A program made the position numbers and the translations under genes. This document shows, one piece after another, positions 35,001 to 46,053 of a stretch of DNA of 64,000 nt. The notes beneath the pieces were generated by a model that was not told the origin of the DNA, ran no database searches, and worked only from the letters and a program-made list of their open reading frames with translations. Position 1 is the stretch's first letter; every line of letters begins with the position of its first letter. Source of the DNA: Luidia sarsii (taxonomy: Eukaryota > Echinodermata > Asteroidea > Paxillosida > Luidiidae); assembly GCA_949987565.1 (NCBI GenBank), contig OX465101.1, positions 22,743,367 through 22,807,366 on the forward strand. Reading direction: 5' to 3'.

Positions 35001-37116
35001 AAGCGATCAGGCAGACTTGTTTTTGAGTCACAAAGCATCAAGTTATTGCCGACCTCATTCTTCTTTTGTCCCATTGAATGAACTAGAACACAGTACTTTC
35101 ATATAACAGTGATCTGTCAGCCTTGATTCTTTATGCCGTATTTCAGATAAAATTTCAGTATTTCAGATTAAATGAGGTGCTCAGTAAGTTGTCATTTGCT
35201 CAGTACTTGGAAATAGAATAGAAGTCTCAACTTTGACACGTAAGTCTAGACTTAAGGTGATATACAAAAATGTTACAAACTGCTTACTGACTCAAATTAC
35301 CAAAATGTAAATCTTAAAATTTAGTGGGCCTGACGTTTTGATCCTAGCAGGACCTTTCTCAAAGGCAGAGTGACAAGGACAAAACAGATACATGTACACG
35401 AAGGAAGGGGGGAGAGAGTGAATAGGACACGGATGAGAAACAAAGGACAAAGGGTGAAGCTGGTAGGGAGAGATCAAAGGGAAGGGCAAGGAGTAGGGTA
35501 GGAATTAGTGAGAAGAGGGGGAAAGATCAATGAGAAGGGCAAGGAGTAGGGTAGGGATTAGTGACAAGAGGGGGAAAGATCAAAGAGAGAAGTGTGAAGG
35601 ACTGAACACAAAAGAAGGATTATCAGAAAGCTGCATGGTGTTATAGTCATTACCCTCCTGGATGTTGAGACCATGTGGTTGAATAGTCCGAAGACGCTTC
35701 ATCCACATTTTCTCATGGCTAAGACGGACAGCATTACTACGGTGACCAAGTGATTCTATGCCCAGTACACTCATGTCTGATATCGAATGATCAGGTAGAC
35801 CTAGTTCAAGACCAAGCCAGTAGGTTGAAGTGCATTTATCAGCTTTACTCCAGTCAGACTGCGTCCTGGAATACGGGACCCGAGTCAGACTCGGGCAGGA
35901 GTCATGAGACTCACATGTCTCAGATCTTCTCCCGTTTGTTTTCTGCCTTCCCTCTGTGCAGCACACATTCACCACGTGATTGAAAGTCTCCGAATGGGCA
36001 TCAGGAAGCCTCATGTTGTCTGGTACGGTGCAAGTAAGTGCGCTATAAAAAGCAATCAAAAGTTTGGCCACTTTAAAATCTTCATTTTAAAGATGCGAAT
36101 GTGGCCCTGCTTATATTTGGACAGAAACATTTTTTTTTTAATATGCAAAAATGTTGCAAACCGCTTATAGACTGAGATGACCAAAAAGCGAATATCAAAA
36201 AGGGACTGATGTTTCGATCCTTGCAGGATCTTTCCGAGGATTTATCCGGCCTTGAGAAAGGTCCTGCGAGAATCGAAACGTCAGACCCTCCTAATTTTGG
36301 ATATTTTTTGTTGTAAACTAAATTCCATGGTTTTCGTTTTCTTGCAGTTTTCCAGTTTTTCTACACGACAATCTTTGGTGCCTTCTCTGCCTTCATTTTT
36401 CTCAGAACGGGTAACTAAGAAATGATTGATCTGATATATTCTGCTTATTATAAAAACTCCAAATCAACAGCCACATGCAGACATGAAGTGGCTGACAGGA
36501 CAGGGATAGAAGAGTGTTCATAAATTTCGTTTTTCAAATTTCAATTTAACAACAAGTTGCAACAAGGACCTTAATTTTAAACTACAGCAGTTCAGTGATC
36601 ACACAGTGAAGGCAAGGTTCCAGACTCTTATTTTCAAGCTCCCCCCCCCAAAAAATAAACATGAAAGGGAAACCAAAGACGTATGCTGATTTGTTATAAC
36701 TACTTGGCTTAAATGGCCCAAGGTCTAATCTAAACAAATTGAAGGGGCTAAAGGTATGAGCCTAGCAGGTTTCTTTCTCAAAGGCAGAAATTTTGAAGAA
36801 AGGAAAAATAATTGAGAAAAAGTAATATTAAGAAGAAAACAAAGATATCTCAACTTTAAGTGTGTTTTTTTAATGGTGTTGTCTTTGGGTGGTTTTTTGT
36901 ACACTGTATCCAGGTCACCTCACTGCCTGCATCCTCACTCACATGTTCTGCAACTTCATGGGGTTCCCCGCCTTTGAGGAGATCCCAAACCACGGCCGGC
37001 CCCAGCGCCTGGCCATCTGCGCCCTGTTCCTGGCGGGCCTGCTCCTCTTCTGCACCCTCCTCTGGCCCTGGACTAACCCCGACTGGTATGCCAACGAGGT
37101 CTACAGCTGGTCGTAG
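28559..37116 (+). CDS. RCE1: CAAX prenyl protease 2, complete, 9 exons
   Basis: ER-membrane endoprotease that removes the last three residues from prenylated CAAX proteins such as Ras. Exons: 28559-28689, 32171-32276, 32973-33053, 33314-33374, 33822-33892, 34710-34818, 35962-36033, 36348-36410, 36914-37116. Phases agree throughout and give 298 residues (human 329). Catalytic motifs of the ABI/CAAX family are intact: EEIVFR (E155, E156, R160), FGVAH (H188) and HMFCN (H241, N245). The N-terminus [15 protein letters not shown] and central [21 protein letters not shown] match animal RCE1, and the chain is very hydrophobic. Exon 5 ([18 protein letters not shown], then RNYIV) is the least conserved and was fixed by phase and splice sites. 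ATG at 28559 has A at -3. The gene is divergent from TXNDC16. Confidence 0.95.
29080..29142 (+). repeat. Foldback family F1, inner-arm fragment
   Basis: AATTTAGTGGGCCTGACG to GATCCTAGCAGGACCTTTC then AAAGGCAGAG. It lies in RCE1 intron 1. Confidence 0.8.
30122..31500. repeat. 25-bp minisatellite in RCE1 intron 1
   Basis: About 54 copies of a 25-bp unit (CTTGTCTCACTGGTAATCCA then ATTGA or AGTGA). A TAGAGTTGT variant recurs in the first half and AGGGA variants cluster around 30840-31010, so the array grew by block duplication. The last copies (31350-31500) are degenerate. Confidence 0.96.
31690..32160. repeat. CT/TCTCTG-rich microsatellite
   Basis: Polypyrimidine CTCTCT/TCTGTCTC sequence ending directly at the acceptor of RCE1 exon 2 (32171). 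It may serve as an unusually long polypyrimidine tract. Confidence 0.93.
32547..32745. mobile_element. Foldback family F1, best two-armed copy
   Basis: AAAATTTAGTGGGCCTGACG arm, a short partly duplicated centre, then the complementary arm through CACTAAATTTTAAGATTTGC to TTGCAACATTTTTGTATATC. The outer part is present on the right side only. It lies in RCE1 intron 2. Confidence 0.85.
34370..34490. repeat. Foldback family F1, diverged copy
   Basis: GAGGGCCTGACCTTCCTCTA and the inverted GAGGAAGGTCCTGCTAGGAT to AAACATCAGGCCCTC. It lies in RCE1 intron 5. Confidence 0.75.
34907..34945. repeat. (TAAT)n microsatellite
   Basis: About nine tandem TTAA/TAAT tetranucleotides in RCE1 intron 6. Confidence 0.95.
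35252..35375 (+). repeat. Foldback family F1, left arm
   Basis: Complete arm from GGTGATATACAAAAATGTT to CAGGACCTTTCTCAAAGGCA in RCE1 intron 6. Confidence 0.85.
36135..36300. repeat. Foldback family F1, diverged two-armed copy
   Basis: ATATGCAAAAATGTTGCAAA arm, GTTTCGATCCTTGCAGGATC, then inverted GAGAAAGGTCCTGCGAGAAT with AAACGTCAGACCCTC. It lies in RCE1 intron 7. Confidence 0.75.
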
Positions 37117-37137
37117 CGTGTGCTACCCGGAGACAGT

Positions 37138-37302
37138 AGCGGCCCTTTCAGCTGTCCAAAATAATCGCGATCTGAATCGTGATTCAAAAACTTTTTTGGG
37201 GGGGGGGGGGTGGGGGTTTTCTCGCCAAAAGTGGAGTGTGAATCGCAATTCAAATCGTGATCCAGACAATTGCGTTTATTTGGGACAGTGAAAACGGCCC
37301 TA
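37138..37302. mobile_element. Inverted-repeat element family H
   Basis: Ends GCGGCCCTTTCAGCTGTCC and GGGACAGTGAAAACGGCCCT are inverted. The interior has CGCGATCTGAATCGTGATTC and GAATCGCAATTCAAATCGTG around a G-run. It lies just after the RCE1 stop. Confidence 0.65.
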
Positions 37303-38480
37303 GTGGTAAATATGCAGAGAGGCTTTGCACGTGAACGGATACTTGTATACATATGTTTAGCTATCCGTACCCGTTAGTGGCCATTCCGGCGTTCTGCAAT
37401 CCGGCCTGGCGTATTGGTAAATTTTTGCAATCACAATGCTGCGTAAAATAAGTCTAAGATGAAGTTTATTTCAGACACCATGCATCCACGTTTTGGTACC
37501 CCAAAGTTAAGACTTATCTGTTTGTTTTTTAAAGTCTTTGAAACTCACAAAAATGGCACGAACATATTCAGCGATTACTCATTTCTGGACAACACCATCC
37601 ATATTAACCAAAAAGTATAGGCAATTGACTATAAATTTGAATTCTCCTTCTTTTTTCCTCCTTAAATTGTAGTGTGTGAGATATCCGTGTTGTCCGCACA
37701 ATAGCGGATATCAAGTAGTGTATGACGTCATAATTGATGACGTATCTGTTGCAATATTAAACTGTATCCGTTCCCATGCAAAACCTCTCTAATCCTAGCC
37801 TCTCCCCACACCCCCTCCCCTATGATGTCCCTAGAACCTCCATGATGATCGGTAAGTCATTGCCGTACCGGATAGTGGACAGTAGGCCTACTGCTGCATT
37901 TCTTATTGCTCAGTTTGAGCATGGGCCGGACCTCCCTACCTCTTTTCAGAGCATGCAGCAAGTGATTGCTACTTTGGGATGATGCTAGTCGTTACCCGTA
38001 ATGGGAAGTAGGCTTGGGCGGTTCTCCTGACTGATTCCAAAATGGGAATTTGAACCGTGGTTCCAAGCTCATGGCGGCATCCGCAAATCCGCGCTCAATG
38101 CGGTTTTTATTTAAAAAAAAAAATAAATCTTATGTTTTTCTTTGTTTTTTGAGGAACTGATTCTCAGAACCGTGGTTCCTAACTGGAACCGGAACCGGTT
38201 CCGAAAATCCTGGAACCGCCCAAGCCTAATGGGAAGTGCCCATCAATGCAAAACTGTTGATGCGTTCTCAAATGGGAAGCAAGGTGGCTCAAATAGGATT
38301 TGACTTAACAGAAAAATAATTGAGTTAAGAAAAGTTTGCAGTGACATCATGTACGAATGATCATTTTTTAAAAGTTTATTTGTTTCCAAGAGGAATGGAA
38401 TTTAGTCCCTCACTTCTTATCAGAATTCCACAAACTCTAAAAAGGTTAGAAGTACATGGTGTCTGCAAAAAAACTATTCT

Positions 38481-38912
38481 TAAGGCCTGTCCGCACTGGA
38501 CTTTTCTGGGGGAAACTAACCGAGCAAATGGATAACTTAACCATTTTAAGACAAGTGCAAACAGTCCAGGAAATGTTTCGTGTTGAAACGTCCAATGCGG
38601 ACGTGACGTCTCGGTAAACAGTCCGGAAAAAAAAACCACATCCGGTGGTCTGAACAACAAGACTCGGCTGTGCCAAAAGCGTACAACAATATGTGTGTAA
38701 CCTTGGTCGTGTTGGTCACGATCTCCAATTAACAACATCCAGTCAGAGGTTGCTGCAATAGTGCCCTCATGCGTTTGTATTCATTTAGTTTTACCCGTTG
38801 TTGCGGTCATCTACCCACGTCAATAATCCAAGTGCAGACGCCGGTAAGATTTACCCATTGGAATGTTACCCACGGTCTTGGTAAAAAAAAGTCCAGTGCG
38901 AACACGGCTTTT
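38481..38912. mobile_element. Inverted-repeat element family P
   Basis: Left end GCCTGTCCGCACTGGACTTT, right end AAAGTCCAGTGCGAACACGG. Internal inverted echoes include CCAATGCGGACGTG and AAGTGCAGACGCCGGTAAG. No coding capacity. Relatives are at 44641-45230 and 49003-49252. Confidence 0.75.
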
Positions 38913-40898
38913 ACCACTTGGTGCTGGGAGGCTGGGGACTTCCGAATTTGGAGTGTCAGTGGTGTTGCTATGCACAGGGCCCTCTGAATCCGGGCGCCAC
39001 TATTCAAACAAACCTGGACTCTTTTCAGCCCACTGTAAAACCAAATGCAACTTGACAAAAGCCACCGATTGTGCCAGGTTTGACTCGCTTGTACACATAG
39101 TGTACTCTTATTGTTTTATTTCACAGGAATTTATCGTTCCCGATTGTTTTAGCGTGAAAATGGCACATTGTTGGAAACCCCCCCCCCCCCCCCCCGCGTG
39201 GCAGTTATGGTTACGGTGCGAAGTGGCTGTCTTGCTACCTTCACCATAAACAGCCTGAATTCTCAGGAAAGGAATCCTTTACTACTGAATAATGGACACT
39301 TTTGGAAAGGCACATAAATGTATGACCGTAAAATACTACAAAAATTACAAATGGGAACAATCAGGTATAAGTTTCAAAGGTATGAGCTGTGTATTTTTAT
39401 AAAACTGAAAAAGAAAGAAAAAATGTTTATTGATAATTTTGGTAGTTCATCCTTGATTTCAAATAATGAAAACTGACCAAGGAAATGCAAAAGTATTATG
39501 TTTTAGATGTGATTAGATGCATTGATATAAAAATACACTTTTTATTTTTTTCCTCTAGAATCCATTTGAAAAATGCATACTTATGTACAGTGCTGTGGAA
39601 TTAAAGGTTATCTCACCCCCCCCCAAAAAAAATGGAAAAGATTTTTCCATGCCAGTATAAAGTGAAGATTTTTGATTTTCCACAATCACAATGTTGTGCA
39701 AATTATTCGCACCATTGAGAACAAAAATTACAACAAGTGGAAAGACATCTGTTCACCCCAGTGTGACAATTTGTCACTCAAGTGGAAAAAGCTTATATGA
39801 TTGGGGTAAACCAAAATCTTTAGGGAAGGGCAGATGAGTTACCCAGGTAATCAAAGTTGGAAAAAGGAAGGAAAATAGTTCCCATTTTCGTGTTGACTTC
39901 CAATTGTAGAGCACTGTACTTGAATACAAATACATAAATATATTAGTAAAATAGATTCACACAGATATATTTTATAGCAATCAAAAGTTGCACTGAAAAG
40001 AAACAAAATGTGTCTAACAGAGGGAACTGGTATTTCCTTGTTATATTTCAGTAGTACTATCAAAAGTTTATCAGAGTTTTGAATATGGGTTTTCTGTAGA
40101 TTTTGATACACCTCAGTATAATGGAATTTTATAAACTATTTCATGCGTACAATTTCTTCGTGAGTTGACGTAAAGTTTCATGTATTTTTGTGTGGTTTTT
40201 ACACTTATTAAAAATGCACCACAAATCTGCATCATTATTAGTTTTTGTACCTCATCCACTGGACTATATACTAGTTTGACTAATAATAATTTACCAAAAT
40301 GTTGCAAACGTGATAAACAGTACTGAATTTAAGAAACACTATTTTGACACAAGTTTTAGCACAATGGTTACAAAAGTGTTATTTCTACCATAGTGTGATC
40401 CGGTCATGGAGAATTTTTCTTCAAATGGTTGCATGACTTTCTGTTTAAGCTGTTGAGAATCCTGGATTTTTGGGAAAATATCTCTTTTGATATGTGATAG
40501 TTGATAATAAACTCACAGATTCGAGCTATCAAATGTGGGTGTGAGTGTTTTTGTTTTGCTAAGCAAGCACTTTGTAGCCATATACTATAGTTGCCATTTT
40601 TTTATTGCAGGCCTGATATTGCTACTTATTACTACCCTATGGAGATGATGCACCACTAGAGTGCAATTTCATAGAGCTGAAGTGTGGAAATAATGTTTCA
40701 AAAGCATGAAAAGTCTTCCTTGTGTAGACAGAATTACAAACCATGCACACTGCAGTGTGCCCCCAACTGCTTCATTTTGACTTGTATTCCACCATTCTTT
40801 ACTTTTAGTAGCATGAAACAAAAGTGTTGTTAGACTTTGAGCTGGCAACGGGATCCTCTGATGACATTTTGTGCTGAAGCAAACAAATATATCATGTT
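38913..40898. other. AT-rich intergenic sequence without recognisable features
   Basis: A C-run near 39180-39195 and AT-rich sequence; I see no splice-flanked coding segment on either strand. Confidence 0.5.
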
Positions 40899-41284
40899 TT
40901 AAAGCCCCTACACAACATTGGTAAGATCGAAAAACAGAAATGTTCATAGATTTACATGAAACTTATACAGTTTGAAGATGGTTATAGTAGAAACCTCTCA
41001 CTGAAATATTTCTGCCTAAAATGTTGTATTTTGGGAGAAATGAGTAAAAAAAATAGTTTACCGGGTACGTCTCAGCGAGATCTAAACTATTTTTCAGAAC
41101 AGTACGGCGTTGAATGCTGCATTTTCGCGAAACTAATAGTGAAGCGGTTTTCACGAGTTTCTCGAGACTCGGTTGGCGGATTGAGCTGAAATGTTCACAG
41201 GTGTGCTATTTCATGCATATGTTGGATCAGACATAGTATGGATGCTATTCTTTGACCTCGACCAATGTTGTGTAGGGGCTTTAA
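40899..41284. mobile_element. TTAA-flanked inverted-repeat element (family T), copy 2
   Basis: A 386-bp element with TTAA at each end and the same 19-bp terminal inverted repeats as the copy at 5681, in the opposite orientation. Confidence 0.85.
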
Positions 41285-41577
41285 GCAGCTCTAATGAAAT
41301 TGGCCCCATATATATATGTGTCAGTCTCCCGAGATTAAAACACAAATTGGTACATCCATACTAAAAGCAAGGAAACACCATCACCATCAACCAACCAGTA
41401 CATAGGCCCCTTACTGCCTACCGCCGGGTAATCAATCAATCCACCAATTGACCATTCATTATGCACATAATTATGCACAATTGCCCACAAGCACATTCAC
41501 AACTGTACACATGTATATTCACATGAGATTTGAATGTTTGCATGGTGAGAATAGCTGTATATTCACATGTACATGCA

Positions 41578-42030
41578 GAATTGTTCACATGTACCAGAAT
41601 TACATGCAGAATTGTACACCTGCAGAATTGTGCACCTGCAGAATTGTGCACCTGCAGAATTGTGCACCTGCAGAATTGTGCACCTGCAGAATTGCGCACC
41701 TGCAGAATTGCGCACCTGCAGAATTACGCACGTGCAGAATTGCGCACGTGCAGAATTGCGCACCTGCAGAATTGCGCACCTGCAGAATTGCGCACCTGCA
41801 GAATTGCGCACCTGCAGAATTGCGCACCTGCAGAATTGCGCACCTGCAGAATTGCGCACCTGCAGAATTGCGCACCTGCAGAATTGCGCACCTGCAGAAT
41901 TGCGCACCTGCAGAATTGCGCACCTGCAGAATTGTACACCTGCAGAATTGTACACCTGTACATGTACATGCAGAATTGTACACCTGTACATGTACATGCA
42001 GAATTGTACACCTGTACATGCAGAATTGTT
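41578..42030. repeat. 16-bp minisatellite
   Basis: About 21 near-identical units of CACCTGCAGAATTGCG between 41615 and 41950. Longer units containing CTGTACATGTACATGCAGAA follow. Every unit has CTGCAG. Open frames in all directions come from the repeat. Confidence 0.95.
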
Positions 42031-42199
42031 CACATGTACCGGTGCATACACATGTGAATGTACATGTTACACATGTACATGTACATTGTATACAGTGTAC
42101 AGCTCTACATGTACAGTACATGTATTGTATCATGTACATCTACGTACCATGATTGTACGATGCACAGCCGGTACTACTGTATACAGTGTGTCCATTGAC

Positions 42200-42469
42200 C
42201 TTGTGTAGAGAATGTACCGCAGCACACTTGCATACAATGTACACACAGTCGAGGGCGCGGAGGTCACCTGGGTCATGCCGCGCAGAATAATGGAGTGGCC
42301 TCGTTGATCTCCGTGCCTCCCCTCTCTCTCCCTCTAGCTCTCTGCCCGCATGCCATGCCTCGAAATCACAATACAACCTCCCCTGAATAAGCGCCATATC
42401 CCTCCATACGTGGCACAGTCGCCCACCGTTGGCTGCTGAAACCAGGGCCACTCGAAATCCGATGGATTG
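42200..42469 (+). other. Possible non-coding first exon upstream of the FABP-like gene
   Basis: A GC-richer island ending GATGGATTG before a consensus donor GTGAGT at 42470. The next plausible acceptor on this strand (TTCTATTCCACAG, ending 45995) leads straight into the FABP 5' region. Inference only; no transcript evidence. Confidence 0.25.
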
Positions 42470-42784
42470 GTGAGTTTATCGCTTGCAATCTTTGCGGGTA
42501 GTTCGATCGTGTGGCGTAACTGTAACTTGTATTTGTTTGTAATTGTAATTATAAAGGTAAGACTACACAGTACCCGCCGTTTATTCAGTAATTACGTTCT
42601 TTGTAATCACCCGCCACGATCGAGAGTAAATCGTGAATTAATCAGCAGGTACTGTCTTATCTTGTACTACTTTATCAATGCTTAACTTCTAGTCTACTAC
42701 TACTACTACTATCAAAAAATGAGGAGGCATTAAGTTAAGCCATTATCGCTACCGTTAAGTTAATCCTCATAAAATGATCCTACT

Positions 42785-42843
42785 GTTCACAAATGTCTGA
42801 TTGTGTGTTTACAATGTAAACACACAATCAGACATTTGTGAAC
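42785..42843. repeat. Perfect 28-bp inverted repeat with 3-base loop
   Basis: GTTCACAAATGTCTGATTGT with GTGTTTAC, spacer AAT, then the exact complement. Three of the four flanking base pairs after one mismatch also match. No related copy was seen in the window. Confidence 0.95.
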
Positions 42844-42889
42844 TGTACAATGTAAATCATTATGTAAACGGTATCATTTCATGATTAAA

Positions 42890-43090
42890 TCGGTCATTAA
42901 ACAAAGGTACTACTTGTACTACTAGTACTACAGCCTAGTACTAGTACCAGTAGTAGTGCTCTTAGTCTTACTACTAGTAGTAGTAGTACTACTACTTTTA
43001 CTAGTACTACTACTACTACCACCACTAGTACTAGTACTACTACTTGTACTAGTCTAGTCCCACTTACTGGGCCGCTACTAATCATTCTTA
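42890..43090. repeat. TAC/TAG triplet-rich microsatellite
   Basis: Imperfect ACTACTAGTACTAGTA sequence with many ACTAGT palindromes. Confidence 0.85.
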
Positions 43091-43990
43091 GTGTTTACAA
43101 TTACATGTACATTGTACATGGAGGTAGGAGGCCACCTCCATGGTGTTTAGTACGTCCCCCATCCCTGCTTCAAGTTCAACGTACATGACATGTATGATGT
43201 ATACAAAAGATGAAATTGAATCTATTCTATAGATAGAGAATAGGATAGCATTAATGTTTGCATCGTCTCACCATGACACCAGCATGCCCCCAAAGTAGTT
43301 GCGATAACCATAATCCTCATCTTCCCGAGGGTCAGAGACTTCATCCTCCCGAGGGTCGATGGTTACCTTCCGCAACTAGCCCCAAAATGCAAAAGCTGCC
43401 GCATTTGGCAAGATTTAAGTTTAATGAGACCTACACTGTAAACACTAACTAAAAGGGTGGAAAGAGAAAAAACTAAATCAACAATAGACCACCTATTAAT
43501 TATATAGACAACAGCTATTATCGGGCCGTACCACCATGGTACCACTTACCTGGAAAAAAAAATTGGATTTAAAGTTTTCCTCCCAAATCAGGATGATGCA
43601 TATTGTATGTGCCAACCAGACAAGGGTCAGTACAACTGCTCACAAAACATACAGTGTTCTATTCCTGCAGGCGTGTGGTACACACCTATAGTATGCGTCA
43701 CAAAATCATGATTTGGGGGGAAAACTGTAAATCCATTTTTTTAGGGTGAGTGGTTGTGCCAGACAATTGCTATCATTGTCTGCGTAGGGATTTGAAGGAT
43801 TTTTTTCTACCCTTTTGCGGTTTTTACGCCATCCGAATCGAACCGGGAAGGTCTCAAGCCTCCTGGATTGGAAAGCCAACCAGACAGGCAGAGAGCCCAG
43901 AGCTGTCTCTCTGTGCGAGCATCTTCTCCTGCATAGGACAGACAGCGAGCGAACGGTCAAACTAAAATCTTCCCAGGTTGCATTTTTTTT

Positions 43991-44183
43991 TACGCAGTGG
44001 CTGTTGTTACGGCAGTCGTCCTTGTGGTTCCCTGACTTCACAGTATTTGTCAGGATGTTTAGCTCTTGGAACCAGACTATCAGCTAATAGACTGGTTCAA
44101 CCAGCCTGCAATGCTGACGAAATACAATCAAGTCAGGGAACCACACGGACGACTGCCGTAACAACACTGAACAGCCACTGCGT
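43991..44183. mobile_element. Long hairpin (foldback) element
   Basis: Left arm 43991-44053 (ACGCAGTGGCTGTTGTTACG onward) is complementary to 44114-44183 apart from a 6-7 base gap and a few mismatches. The loop holds a second, 12-bp inverted repeat (GAACCAGACTAT / ATAGACTGGTTC). T-runs flank both arms. Confidence 0.85.
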
Positions 44184-44537
44184 TTTTTTTTACTACACCA
44201 AAAAATGCCCCCTTGCCAAAGCAGCAAAAATGCAAATTGTTCACCATATGGTACTGGATGTATCATTAACCATCCCATGCATCAGGCCACTGTTTCCCTT
44301 GAGGAATCTTTGTGTCAATTATGATGATACATGTACAGCACTTGATATTCATCATTTAACAAAACGCTCTCTGCATAATATTAATAAATCCCCTGATTTT
44401 GAAGCTACTTAATATGGACATTTGCCATTGGGCAGAGAGGAGAGTCACAAACATTGAGACGCACACTCTTGACCAGATTGTTTCAAAATTTCACAGTTCT
44501 GCAAATGGCAGAGAAAATGGCAGAGAAATGGCAGAGA

Positions 44538-45230
44538 AAACTTTGACTGGACCAGGACTTGACAGGTCGGATTTGAGTACCAGCGCGATTACCATGTGAG
44601 CGTTCCAGCTACTGCTGGTGGCTTTCCCAAATAGCCAACTTGAGCCCTGTCCGCATTGGACTTATTTTGGTAACTCTTACGAAGACTCTTGTCAGTTTTG
44701 CCAAATTAAGTCCAATGCAGACGGCCGGAAGACTTCCCAAATTGTCAAGTGTTGGATGTCGATTGTAAGTTTTACCCTCCGCAGCAGTAAGTCTTACAGG
44801 GCCAACTGGGTAGCTGAAGAGCTTACGTTGTTAGTTTTACGTCGCTGAAATGAAAAGTCCAGTGCGGGCGGGTATTGTGACTAAATGAGTAAAACTTACA
44901 ATGTAGTCACGTGACATCCGCCGTGTCAGATCTCAGTGACCTATGGTACTATAACTATTCGCGCGCGAGTGGCATCACACTCACATTCGTTGTCGGGTTA
45001 AAAGGTCAACAATAGGGCGCCCTCATGAGACTACCAGTGTAGAGTTTATGACTTACCGTCAGCCAAAATTAATCCAGCGCGGACGCCCGTAAGAGTTACC
45101 GCAATGGAATCTCTGCCTTTGAGAAAGGTCCTGCTAGGATCGAAACGTCAGGCCCACTAAATTTTATGGAATGGAATGTTAACAGAAAATTACAAAATTA
45201 AGTTCAATGCGAGCACGGCTTTGGCCAGTC
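44538..45230. mobile_element. S1 SINE remnant and family P element with nested F1 insertion
   Basis: 44538-44622 is a diverged minus-strand S1 SINE. From about 44641, CCCTGTCCGCATTGGACTTA opens a family P element with inner AAGTCCAATGCAGACGG and AAAAGTCCAGTGCGGGCGG. Within it, 45113-45165 is an F1 fragment (TTTGAGAAAGGTCCTGCTAG to AAACGTCAGGCCCAC) flanked by ATGGAAT on both sides. Confidence 0.65.
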
Positions 45231-46053
45231 ACTAGGCTTACACCCAAGGCCATTAAACCCTCCCTCAGGCTACTGAAAATATGTGTGGCTGCAGTGGCCT
45301 GGTGGACCAGCTAAAATGAACGCGCATCCATGGGTGACAATTTCTGCCTTCAGTTTAGCCCTGAAATTAAAACTTCCAAGTCATGCGGTGTCACAATTGC
45401 AGTGCTATGGGCGACAAATTCTGTAATTAAGTAGTTGATAGATTTTTCCATCTGAAATTCTGACAGGAGTTATTTATTTTTGCATCGTCACACATGGAAA
45501 TGAAACAGCTTGGCTCAAAAGTGCATGCATGCGGGTGTAGCAATTTACATAATTTATTGAAATTAAACCATTGCCGATATTCCCCCAGCCACCCCCTTCC
45601 GATTGCCAGGCAAATTGATCCATGGTTGGGTTGTGGTACATGTAACATCTGCTTGTTATGAATGTCTCCCCCAAACTGTGTGGTTTGAATACATGTGCAG
45701 GCCATCAGACAATTCCATTTGGCAGGCTGAACATAGTGACCTAGTGAGATTAGGTAAGGGGGCGAGGTGAGATTTCAGGCTATTCATGGTGAAGGTAGCA
45801 AGTTAAAACTAAACCCCCCAAAATGGACATTCAATTTGTACATAAACTGTACAAACGTAAATTGTGTCTGCGCAAACTACCGTATTGGACTAGTGGTTAG
45901 GCAAAGGTTGAACTAGTTACATGCACAGCACCATGTGGCCCCATCATTGTCTATTGGAAGCAGACGGTAACGGAGTGACTATTTCTATTCCACAGCTGAG
46001 CTGCGTCCCGTAGCGTGTGTGCCCCGGGGTCATAGGCGCTCAGTCATATCGTC
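45231..46053. other. Intergenic sequence upstream of the FABP-like gene
   Basis: Unique sequence. A pyrimidine tract and CAG ending at 45995 look like an acceptor, 58 bases before the FABP ATG. No coding signal is otherwise visible. Confidence 0.45.

Noticed and set aside
41448..42208. Cys/Asn/Ala-rich frames of 160-234 codons on both strands
   Set aside because: 16-bp array; a real Cys-rich protein would not be open in five frames.
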